Assembly: GCF_000813725.1 (NCBI RefSeq)
Contig: NZ_JWLD01000020.1
Span: 116,209 to 180,208, forward strand
Length of the DNA stretch: 64,000 nucleotides
Direction of reading: 5' to 3'
From: Leisingera sp. ANG-Vp
GTDB lineage: Bacteria; Pseudomonadota; Alphaproteobacteria; Rhodobacterales; Rhodobacteraceae
Position 1 is the stretch's first letter. Each line of letters starts with the position of its first letter. Made by a program: the position numbers and the translations under genes. The notes under the pieces are model-generated. The model was not told the origin of the DNA and did not search any database. It saw nothing but the letters and a program-made list of their open reading frames with translations. This document shows, in pieces, positions 1 through 6,867 of the stretch.

Positions 1-1365
1 AATCTCAACGCTTTTGATGGCCTTGCTTGCCACGGTGAAGCCTTCAATCCTCATTTTATCGGCTATCCGAATTCAAGTGATGTCCTTGGGGTGACCCAGG
101 CCATGCGGGAGGCAGATCCGGCGCGGCTGATTGCCGAAATCAAGGCGCAGCCGGGGGTGCTGGGGGGATTCCGCTATTTCCATGATCATGATCCGCGGGT
201 TCTGGAGCAGATGCTGGAAGACCCGCGCTGCGCCAAAATCGTGCTGACCCGCAATCCGCTGGACAGCTATGTGTCCTGGAAGATTGCCAAGGAAACCGGC
301 CAGTGGAAGCTGACCAATGTGAAACGCCGCAAGGAAGCCAGGGCACAGTTCGACGCGGCTGAATTCGCGGCCCACGTCGAGGCGTTGCAGGATTTCCAGG
401 TTACACTGCTGAACCGGCTGCAATCTTTGGGGCAGACGGCGTTTTACGTGGCTTACGAAGATTTGCAGAGCGTCGCGGTGATGAACGGGCTGGCGCGCTG
501 GCTGGGGATTGCGCAGCAGCTGGAGGCGCTGGATGAGAGTCTCAAGCGGCAGAACCCGGCGCCGGTGCTGGCAAAGGTAGCCAACCCTGATGCGATGCAG
601 GAAGCGCTGGCTGGTATGGACAGGTTCAACCTGACCCGCACGCCGAATTTCGAGCCGCGCCGGGGGCCTGCGGTGCCGGGCTATGTTGCGGGGGTGGCGA
701 CGCCGCTGTTGTATCTGCCGCTCAAGGGCGGGCCGGAGGCTGAGGTGACGGCCTGGATGGGGGGCTTGGATCATGTGGCGCCCGAGGGGCTGATCCGGGG
801 CATGAACCAGAAACAGCTGCGGCAGTGGAAACGCGGCAACAAAGGCTTCCGCAGCTTTACCGTGCTGCGCCATCCGGCGGCCCGGGCGCATGCTGTGTTC
901 TGCCGCCGTATCCTGCAGACCGGAGAAGGCTGCTACCGCCCGATCCGGAACAGCTTGCGGCGGCAGTTTGGTTTGGCGCTGCCGGAACAGGGGCCGGATC
1001 CCGGTTACAGCCTGGCGCAGCACCGTGCGGCTTTTGCGGGCTTTCTGGATTTCCTGCGCGCCAATCTGGCGGGTCAGACCTCGATCCGGGTGGATGCGGA
1101 ATGGGCCAGTCAGAGCCAGGCTCTGGCGGGCTTTGCCGAGCTAGGGCCGCCGGATTTGCTGATCCGCGAAGAGGAGATGGCGGAGGATCTGCCTTCGCTG
1201 GCGCGCAAACTGGGGCGGATGGAGCCCGGACCGGTGCCCGCCGCGATGCCAGAAGCACCGTTTTCGCTGGATGCAGTCTATGATGCGGAACTGGAGGCGC
1301 AGATTGCCTCGGTCTACCAGCGTGATTACCTGGCGTTCGGTTTCGGGCCCTGGCGGCAAGACTGA
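1..1365 (+). CDS. Sulfotransferase-family protein, 5' truncated by window edge
   Basis: The reading frame is open from base 1, so this is the 3' part of a longer gene; the first ATG in view (91) is internal. The residues before that ATG include CHGEAFNP, a motif typical of NodH-like sulfotransferases that use PAPS as sulfate donor. A second typical segment, TRNPLDSYVSWK, lies about 55 codons after the internal ATG and resembles the 3'-phosphate-binding loop. The C-terminal half contains a second element of the same kind, TVLRHPAARAHAVF, so the protein may carry two sulfotransferase-like modules. The acceptor substrate cannot be inferred. The downstream neighbour is convergent (ptsN), so the context gives no pathway clue. 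The family assignment is fairly secure; the function is not. Confidence 0.7.
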   Translation, partial: NLNAFDGLACHGEAFNPHFIGYPNSSDVLGVTQAMREADPARLIAEIKAQPGVLGGFRYFHDHDPRVLEQMLEDPRCAKIVLTRNPLDSYVSWKIAKETGQWKLTNVKRRKEARAQFDAAEFAAHVEALQDFQVTLLNRLQSLGQTAFYVAYEDLQSVAVMNGLARWLGIAQQLEALDESLKRQNPAPVLAKVANPDAMQEALAGMDRFNLTRTPNFEPRRGPAVPGYVAGVATPLLYLPLKGGPEAEVTAWMGGLDHVAPEGLIRGMNQKQLRQWKRGNKGFRSFTVLRHPAARAHAVFCRRILQTGEGCYRPIRNSLRRQFGLALPEQGPDPGYSLAQHRAAFAGFLDFLRANLAGQTSIRVDAEWASQSQALAGFAELGPPDLLIREEEMAEDLPSLARKLGRMEPGPVPAAMPEAPFSLDAVYDAELEAQIASVYQRDYLAFGFGPWRQD

Positions 1366-1674
1366 TCCGGATTAGCCGGGGGCCTGGTGCAGGCGCAGTT
1401 CTCCCGCGCCCGCCGGACGTTTGGCTGTGCCAAACATCCGCAACGGCCTTGGGCCGGGCGCCAGTGGCGGCACGGGTTCTAAGTTCGAGACGCTGGCAGA
1501 GAGGCGCAACCGCACGGGCATGGGCCGCAGGCGCCGGCCCGTGCCCGGCCCAACGGGAAGAGAGCCGCCGTCAGGCGGCCGATGACGAGCGGGAGTGCTT
1601 CGGGGCCGGAAGAAGCGTGCCAAAGGGGCAGCGGCTTGAGAGCCTGGCTGCGTCCGGCTGACCGGCTTGGGTGC
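1366..1674. other. Gene-poor intergenic region between convergent genes
   Basis: About 309 bases lie between the sulfotransferase-like gene and the 3' end of ptsN. Short open frames exist on both strands but have no recognisable domains or convincing ribosome binding sites. The stretch is very GC rich with short inverted GC arms around 1530-1585, which may act in termination. I see no RNA gene or mobile element here. Confidence 0.4.
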
Positions 1675-2139
1675 TCAAGCGGCCTGGACCGACTGGTCTT
1701 CTGTGAGAATGGTGTAAAGCGTTGCGGGCTCGTGGTTTGCGCGCAGCTTGGTGCAGAAGCTTTGCTCGCGCAGTGTCCGGGATACCAGGGCCAGGGCCTT
1801 CAGATGCTCCACGCCGGCGTCTTCGGGCGCAAACAGCGTAAAGGCAATGTCCACCGGCTGCCGGTCAACGGCGCCGAAATCCAGCGGCTTTTCGAGGATC
1901 AGGAAAATACCGCAAACCTCGCTGATGCTGTCCAGCCGGGCATGCGGCAGGGCGACACCATGGCCTACCCCGGTGGGGCCGAGGCTCTCGCGGTCCAGCA
2001 AGGCCTCGACTGTGGCCTGGGCATTCAGCCCATAAGCGCTCTGAGCAATATCTGCGATTTCCTGAAACAAGCGCTTCTTGCTGGAGGCCGCACCGATCAC
2101 CCGGACGGCCTCTGGCTTGAGGATGCTGGAAATCTGCAT
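1675..2139 (-). CDS. ptsN: PTS IIA-like nitrogen regulatory protein PtsN
   Basis: A 154-residue EIIA(Ntr)-type protein, the terminal phosphoacceptor of the regulatory nitrogen PTS (PtsP-PtsO-PtsN), which adjusts potassium transport, stress and carbon/nitrogen responses rather than transporting sugar. The phosphorylatable histidine is H66 in the motif GVALPHAR, and the length is typical of single-domain EIIA(Ntr). It is the last gene of the minus-strand block lptC-lptA-lptB-hpf-ptsN, 52 bases after hpf, and that gap contains a GC-rich hairpin. In enterobacteria the same neighbourhood contains rpoN, which is missing here. Identification rests on the motif, the length and the conserved synteny. 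Confidence 0.93.
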   Translation of the reverse strand: MQISSILKPEAVRVIGAASSKKRLFQEIADIAQSAYGLNAQATVEALLDRESLGPTGVGHGVALPHARLDSISEVCGIFLILEKPLDFGAVDRQPVDIAFTLFAPEDAGVEHLKALALVSRTLREQSFCTKLRANHEPATLYTILTEDQSVQAA

Positions 2140-2156
2140 TGCTTCTGCTCCGTTCC

Positions 2157-2175
2157 GGCGCCCCGACGGGGCGCC
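2157..2175 (-). terminator. GC-rich hairpin between hpf and ptsN
   Basis: Perfect inverted repeat GGCGCCCC / GGGGCGCC with a 3-base loop in the hpf-ptsN gap. There is no T-run after it on the minus strand, so it may be an attenuator or mRNA-stabilising hairpin rather than a full terminator. Confidence 0.5.
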
Positions 2176-2191
2176 GATGCCTTAGATGTGT

Positions 2192-2749
2192 TTACGGATC
2201 GATCCAGCCGATATTGCCGTCTTCACGGCGGTAGACCACATTCAACCCGTCTTTGCCTTCATTGCGGAAGACCAGAACCGGGGCCCCTGCAAGCTCCATC
2301 TGCATCACCGCTTCCCCGACCGACAGCGACGGTATCCGGGTTTCCATTTCAGCGACGATGATCGGCTGCAGCGAGTCCGGCTCGGTATCCGCTTCCTCAG
2401 ACGCGAGGATATACGAATTGGCGCCGAGATGTTCAACCGGTTCGCTGCGGTCCTTGTGGTGATCCTTCAGCCGGCGCTTGTAGCGGCGCAGCTGCTTTTC
2501 CATTTTCTCGCAGCAGCCTTCGAAGGCGGCGTAGATTTCCGTCGCATGCGCCTTGGCTTGGGCGGTGAGCCCGGTGGACAGATGCACGGTGGTTTCACAC
2601 ACATATTCATGCGCCGAACGGGAAAAGACCACGGCGGCGTCGGTTGGCCGTTCAGCATACTTCTGAACAACCGAACCCAGCTCGTTCTGCACATGGGTCT
2701 GCAGAGCTTCGCCGATGTCGATCTGTTTACCGCTGATTTTGTAACGCAT
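2192..2749 (-). CDS. hpf: Ribosome hibernation promoting factor, long form (HPF)
   Basis: A 185-residue long-form HPF (YfiA/RaiA superfamily). The N-terminal domain (about 1-100, beginning MRYKISGKQIDIG) binds the 30S decoding centre. The C-terminal domain (about 125-185) is the dimerisation module that pairs two 70S ribosomes into 100S particles during stationary phase. The open frame extends 21 codons upstream, but ATG at 2749 is preceded by GGAGA at correct spacing and gives the family's usual N-terminus. It lies between lptB and ptsN on the same strand. A strong hairpin sits in its leader at 2785-2806. The long form is typical of alphaproteobacteria, unlike the short enterobacterial HPF. 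Confidence 0.92.
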   Translation of the reverse strand: MRYKISGKQIDIGEALQTHVQNELGSVVQKYAERPTDAAVVFSRSAHEYVCETTVHLSTGLTAQAKAHATEIYAAFEGCCEKMEKQLRRYKRRLKDHHKDRSEPVEHLGANSYILASEEADTEPDSLQPIIVAEMETRIPSLSVGEAVMQMELAGAPVLVFRNEGKDGLNVVYRREDGNIGWIDP

Positions 2750-2784
2750 GTGATCTCCTTCACGAATTATTGCGGCCGAACCCG

Positions 2785-2806
2785 CTGCCAAGGCAATCCT
2801 TGGCAG
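2785..2806 (-). promoter_or_regulatory. Perfect hairpin in the hpf leader
   Basis: CTGCCAAGG / CCTTGGCAG, 9 bp with a 4-base loop, begins about 36 bases upstream of the hpf start codon and ends well before the Shine-Dalgarno sequence. There is no T-tract. It may be an mRNA leader structure or the end of the lptB transcript. The rest of the lptB-hpf gap (2750-3021) holds no gene. Confidence 0.4.
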
Positions 2807-3021
2807 TGTCACGTCAGGTCCGGATCCGGGGGGATGGCAAGGCGGCCGGTTGCATCGCTGCGGGCCCTGTTGCCAAGGCCATCAAGCGGGTTGCATCGGT
2901 GTGCGCATTTGCCATGGAACAATTCGACGGCAAGTGGCCGGGAGAGTCAATGCGAATCCCGGAAAAAAGAAACATGGGTTTCAGGCATATTTTTCCGGTT
3001 GTCTGCCAGCCGCGGAGCGGG

Positions 3022-3780
3022 TCAGGAAATCCGGAAATTATCGCCCAGGTAGACGCGGCGGACGTTTTCGTTTTCCACCACTTCCTCGGGGCTGCCGGAC
3101 ATCAGCACCTGGCCGTCGTGCAAAATGTAGGCGCGGTCGACGATCTCGAGCGTTTCGCGCACGTTGTGGTCGGTGATCAGAACGCCGATGCCGCGCTTCT
3201 TCAGGTCCGCGACCAGGTGGCGGATATCGCCGACCGAGATCGGGTCGACGCCTGCGAAAGGCTCGTCCAGCAGCAGATACTTCGGATCGGCTGCCAGGCA
3301 GCGGGCGATTTCAACCCGGCGGCGTTCACCGCCGGACAAGGCCAGAGCCGGGGCGCGGCGCAGGTGCTCGATCGAGAAGTCCGACAGCAGCTCTTCCAGC
3401 CGCTCGCGGCGCTTGTGCTCGTGCTTCTGCGAGATATCCAGAACGGCAGAGATGTTGTCCTCAACCGACAGTCCGCGGAAGATCGACATTTCCTGCGGCA
3501 GATAGCCGATGCCGAGACGCGCACGGCGGTACATCGGCAGGCCGGTGACGTTCTGACCATCGATGGTGACGGTGCCGGCTTCCGGAAACACCAGTCCGGC
3601 AATGGCGTAGAAGCTGGTGGTTTTGCCGGAGCCGTTGGGTCCCAGCAGCGCCACCACTTCGCCGCGGTTAAGAGACATGGAGACGTCCCGGATCACCACC
3701 CGTTTGCGGTAGGATTTGCGCAGCTTTTCGATGCGCAGCCCGGAGGAGCCTTCGGTAACCTTCAGATCCGGACGCGCCAT
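3022..3780 (-). CDS. lptB: LPS export ABC transporter ATP-binding protein LptB
   Basis: A 252-residue cytoplasmic ATPase of the LptB2FGC complex, which powers extraction of lipopolysaccharide from the inner membrane to the LptA bridge. Visible motifs are Walker [10 protein letters not shown] (47-55), the Q-loop YLPQEM, the signature LSGGERRR, Walker B LLLDEPF and the switch histidine in [11 protein letters not shown]. The GVDPIS segment after Walker B is typical of LptB. The start codon overlaps the lptA stop (ATGA), indicating translational coupling. Upstream genes are lptA and lptC; hpf follows without an intervening rpoN. The partner permeases LptF and LptG are not in the window. Confidence 0.96.
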   Translation of the reverse strand: MARPDLKVTEGSSGLRIEKLRKSYRKRVVIRDVSMSLNRGEVVALLGPNGSGKTTSFYAIAGLVFPEAGTVTIDGQNVTGLPMYRRARLGIGYLPQEMSIFRGLSVEDNISAVLDISQKHEHKRRERLEELLSDFSIEHLRRAPALALSGGERRRVEIARCLAADPKYLLLDEPFAGVDPISVGDIRHLVADLKKRGIGVLITDHNVRETLEIVDRAYILHDGQVLMSGSPEEVVENENVRRVYLGDNFRIS

Positions 3781-4292
3781 CAGTTGCTGCCGCCGTCCGG
3801 GTTGAGAATGGTTTTTACCCGTCCTGCCATCTGCGCGGTGCCCGAAGTGAGGTTCACCTCCAGCCGGTTTGACGCCAGGGTGCCGCTTTGCTGGTTCAAA
3901 AGCACATTGCCGGTCATCACAATGGTGCCCTTGTCGATGGTGTATTCAGCGCGCTGCGCTTCGGCAGCATCCGGGCCGCTGACCAGCACAACATTGCCGG
4001 TGGCCTCCAGCCGTTCGATGCCGGCTTTGGCGCCGCTGTCATCTGCGGTTTTGTAGACTACCAGGACCTTGTCGGCCGACAGCCGCATGATACCCTGCAC
4101 GATCAGCACATTGCCGGTGAATTCGGCAGAGCCGTCGGCCTGGTTGACCGCCAGATTGTCGGCGGTGACTTCAACGGGCTGGCTGGGGTCGGCCTTCACT
4201 GCGCCAAAAGCGACGGAGGCCGTCTGCGCAACAGCAAGGCCAGGAAGCATTGCCAGCGGCAGGCAGAAAATCAGGGCGCGCAAATAGGACAC
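3780..4292 (-). CDS. lptA: Periplasmic LPS transport protein LptA (OstA-like)
   Basis: A 170-residue exported protein with an N-terminal signal peptide of about 22 residues ending in AVA-Q. It is followed by an OstA/LptA beta-jellyroll region containing the characteristic phrases [21 protein letters not shown] and [19 protein letters not shown]. LptA monomers stack head to tail to form the periplasmic bridge carrying LPS from LptC to the outer-membrane LptD. The gene starts 3 bases after the lptC stop and overlaps lptB by ATGA, so lptC-lptA-lptB is one coupled unit. Length and position match the family. Confidence 0.92.
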   Translation of the reverse strand: MSYLRALIFCLPLAMLPGLAVAQTASVAFGAVKADPSQPVEVTADNLAVNQADGSAEFTGNVLIVQGIMRLSADKVLVVYKTADDSGAKAGIERLEATGNVVLVSGPDAAEAQRAEYTIDKGTIVMTGNVLLNQQSGTLASNRLEVNLTSGTAQMAGRVKTILNPDGGSN

Positions 4293-4295
4293 AGG

Positions 4296-4895
4296 TTATC
4301 TTTCCGGTTTCTGGGGATCATATAGCAGCTTCACCCCGTCTTTGAACAGCATATGGACCGGCCCGCCTTCGGTTTTAACCCCGATGCGCATATTACCTGC
4401 AGTCAATTCGCCAATCGGGCCGGTTGCACGGACCGGTCCGGGGCTTTGCGCCTCCAGCCCGCTCAGCGCGGTGTTCAGTTCTTCGGTTTCGACCAAAAGC
4501 CCGTCGGCGGAAGTGATTGTCACACTGCCGGTGAACTGCGCCATGTTCCGGCCTGGATGAATGGAGCCTGTTTTTGAGGCCAGGGTGATCCGGCCGCCCT
4601 GCGCCAGGTTGAACTCGGCAGAGAGGTTGCTGGCGACCGCCGGCGTGCCTTCGCCGCCGGGGCGGGCCAAGGCGGCGGTGACCATGATCTCGTCGCCCTG
4701 TGCAGTGGTGCCGGAGAAAAAGGGCGCGGTGACCTGCTGGCCTTTCATCCGGTCCTCGATCTCTTTTTGCGCAAAGGGGATCACCGCATCGGTATTCACT
4801 CCGCGGGAGATCAGGAACAGGGTGGACATCAGAACCAGGGCCGCAAGCGGCAGCAGCACCTTGAGGTAGGCAACGGCTCTGGAATAGCTGTCCAT
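4296..4895 (-). CDS. lptC: LPS export inner-membrane protein LptC
   Basis: A 199-residue bitopic protein with one N-terminal transmembrane helix (about residues 10-30, LLPLAALVLMSTLFLI) and a periplasmic beta-rich domain. LptC sits on the LptBFG complex and hands LPS to LptA. Sequence conservation in this family is low, so the assignment rests on topology, length, the jellyroll-like repeats and the position directly upstream of lptA. It follows kdsD by 21 bases on the same strand, linking Kdo precursor supply to LPS export. Confidence 0.88.
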   Translation of the reverse strand: MDSYSRAVAYLKVLLPLAALVLMSTLFLISRGVNTDAVIPFAQKEIEDRMKGQQVTAPFFSGTTAQGDEIMVTAALARPGGEGTPAVASNLSAEFNLAQGGRITLASKTGSIHPGRNMAQFTGSVTITSADGLLVETEELNTALSGLEAQSPGPVRATGPIGELTAGNMRIGVKTEGGPVHMLFKDGVKLLYDPQKPER

Positions 4896-4916
4896 ATGCT
4901 GCTCCCGGCCTTCTAG

Positions 4917-5885
4917 TCAGCCCAGGCCTGCGCGCAGGCAGTCGTGGATGTGCAGCAGGCCCTCGGCCTTCCGCCCGTTGTCCGGATCGACCACAAACAG
5001 GCAGGTGATCTTTCGCTGGTTCATCACCGCAACGGCTTCTTCCGCCATGGCACCGGGGGCGATGGTTGCAGGGCTCGCAGTCATCACTTCGGCGGCGGTT
5101 TTGCCCAGAAGCCCGTCCATGTGGCGGCGCAGGTCGCCGTCGGTGATGATGCCGGCCAGCGAGCCGTCTTCCGCCGCAACACCGGCGACGCCAAAGCCTT
5201 TCTGGCTGATTTCGATCAGCGCGTCGGGCATTGCGGTATCGGCTGCCACCAGCGGCAGGGCATCGCCGGCATGCATCAGGTCGCGCACTTTGCTGAGCTG
5301 CGCTCCCAGCTTGCCGCCGGGGTGGAAGTCGCGGAAGTTCTCGGGGCGGAAATCGCGGTGCTTCATCAGCGCAATCGCCAGCGCATCACCCATCGCCAGG
5401 GTCAATGTGGTCGAGATCGAGGGCACCATGCCAAAGCCGCAGGCCTCGCCCATCGAGGGGATCTGCAGATGCACGTCCGCCTGTTTCATCAGGGTGCTCT
5501 CCATCTTGCTGGAGAGCCCGATCAGCGGAATGCCGAAGCGGCGGGTAAAGACCAGCAGGTTGGCCAGTTCCGGCGCTTCGCCCGAGTTGGAGATCGCCAG
5601 AACCACGTCGCCCTTGGAGAGCATGCCGAGGTCGCCGTGGCTGGCTTCGGCCGGATGCACGAAATAGGCCGGCGTGCCGGTAGAGGCAAGCGTGGCGGCG
5701 ATCTTGTGGCCGATATGGCCGGATTTGCCGATGCCGCTGACAATGATACGGCCCTTGGCTTCCAAAATCAGCTGCACGGCTTCGGCAAAGCGCTCATCCA
5801 GGCTTCCGGCCAGAACGTCCAGCGCCCGGGCTTCATCGGTGATCACCTGCCGTGCGGTGGCGAGGAATTTTTCTGCGTCGGTCAT
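4917..5885 (-). CDS. kdsD: D-arabinose-5-phosphate isomerase KdsD (KpsF/GutQ family)
   Basis: A 322-residue enzyme that interconverts ribulose-5-phosphate and arabinose-5-phosphate, the first step to Kdo for LPS. The N-terminal SIS domain (about 30-170) shows VSGIGKSGHIGHKIAATLAS and the HGDLGML segment. Two CBS repeats fill about 200-322 (ITDGDLRRH). A longer in-frame open frame upstream is spurious because it overlaps rnd; ATG at 5885 overlaps the rnd stop as ATGA and gives the family N-terminus MTDAEKFL. It precedes lptC, matching the kdsD-lptC-lptA-lptB order seen in many Gram-negatives. Confidence 0.94.
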   Translation of the reverse strand: MTDAEKFLATARQVITDEARALDVLAGSLDERFAEAVQLILEAKGRIIVSGIGKSGHIGHKIAATLASTGTPAYFVHPAEASHGDLGMLSKGDVVLAISNSGEAPELANLLVFTRRFGIPLIGLSSKMESTLMKQADVHLQIPSMGEACGFGMVPSISTTLTLAMGDALAIALMKHRDFRPENFRDFHPGGKLGAQLSKVRDLMHAGDALPLVAADTAMPDALIEISQKGFGVAGVAAEDGSLAGIITDGDLRRHMDGLLGKTAAEVMTASPATIAPGAMAEEAVAVMNQRKITCLFVVDPDNGRKAEGLLHIHDCLRAGLG

Positions 5886-6496
5886 GAGTGGGCAAAGATG
5901 TCGATTTCGGGCCAGCCGGCCAGATCCAGCTTGGCGCGCATGGGGAGGAAGTCGAAACAGGCCTGGGCCATTTCCGTGCGGCCTTCGCGGGCCAGGCGCT
6001 TGTCCAGCGCGTCGCGCAGCTTGTGCAGATGCAACACGTCCGAGGCTGCGTAGTCGAGCTGGGCGTCGGTCAGCTCTGCTGCGCCCCAGTCGCTCATCTG
6101 CTGCTGCTTGGAGATGTCGATGCCGAGCAGTTCCTGGGTCAGGTTCTTGAGGCCATGGCGGTCGGTATATGTGCGCACCAGGCGGCTGGCGATTTTGGTG
6201 CAATAGACCGGGGCCGTCAGGGCGCCGAAAGCGTGGTACATGGCGGCGATGTCGAAACGGCCGAAGTGGAACAGTTTCAGGACCTTCGGGTCTTCCAGCA
6301 TCCGACACAGGTTGGGTGCTGCGGTTTGGCCTTTTTCCACCTGCACAATATGGGCATTGCCGTCGCCGCCTGACATCTGAATCACGCAAAGCCGGTCGCG
6401 GTGCGGGTTCAGCCCCATGGTTTCGCAATCGATGGCAACAATGGGCCCGAGGTCCAGCCCGTCGGGCAGGTCGTTTTTGTACAGGTGGTTGGCCAC
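5882..6496 (-). CDS. rnd: Short RNase D-like 3'-5' exonuclease
   Basis: A 204-residue DnaQ-fold exonuclease with the DEDDy catalytic set: D23 and E25 in IDCETMGLN, D82 in HFGRFDIA, and Y149/D153 in LDYAASDVLHL. Full-length RNase D proteins carry C-terminal HRDC domains (about 370 residues); this one consists of the nuclease domain only, a form common in alphaproteobacteria. The likely role is tRNA or other RNA 3'-end processing. It is the first gene of the minus-strand block and overlaps kdsD by ATGA. ATG at 6496 gives a natural N-terminus. The symbol rnd denotes the family, not demonstrated equivalence to E. coli RNase D. Confidence 0.85.
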   Translation of the reverse strand: MANHLYKNDLPDGLDLGPIVAIDCETMGLNPHRDRLCVIQMSGGDGNAHIVQVEKGQTAAPNLCRMLEDPKVLKLFHFGRFDIAAMYHAFGALTAPVYCTKIASRLVRTYTDRHGLKNLTQELLGIDISKQQQMSDWGAAELTDAQLDYAASDVLHLHKLRDALDKRLAREGRTEMAQACFDFLPMRAKLDLAGWPEIDIFAHS

Positions 6497-6654
6497 TGGA
6501 ATTCCCTTTTGATGATCACCGCGCCGGCAGGTGCTGGAGAGGAGATAGGCGCTTTGGCCGTCAAACTCAACTGCGCTGCGGCAAGCTGGTTTATGCAGGC
6601 TTCAGTGTTTGCCCCGCGCAGGCGGGTTCAGGCAGAGGCTGGAGGTGCGGGGAA

Positions 6655-6730
6655 TGGTGCCGCTGAAGGGACTCGAACCCCCGACCCCATCATTACGAAT
6701 GACGTGCTCTACCAGCTGAGCTACAGCGGC
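6655..6730 (-). tRNA. tRNA-Thr (anticodon CGU)
   Basis: The minus strand folds as a complete 76-base cloverleaf: acceptor GCCGCTG/CAGCGGC, D arm GCTC-GAGC, anticodon stem CGTCA/TGATG with loop TTCGTAA (anticodon CGT), and T arm with GGTTCGAGTCC. The 3' CCA is encoded. It reads ACG threonine codons. Confidence 0.95.
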
Positions 6731-6867
6731 ACCGGTTCCAGCCAGCGGCTGGAAACTGGTGCTGCCCGTTTAAACACTGCTCCTGTGCCGCGCAAGTAGG
6801 GATCATGCGGATTGCAGCGGAAAGCTGAGCCCCCTGCGGACAAGCCTCCGCAGCCTTGGCTGCGGGC

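Noticed and set aside
5886..6428. 181-codon N-terminal extension of kdsD
   Set aside because: It lies wholly inside rnd; the ATGA overlap at 5882-5885 gives the family start.
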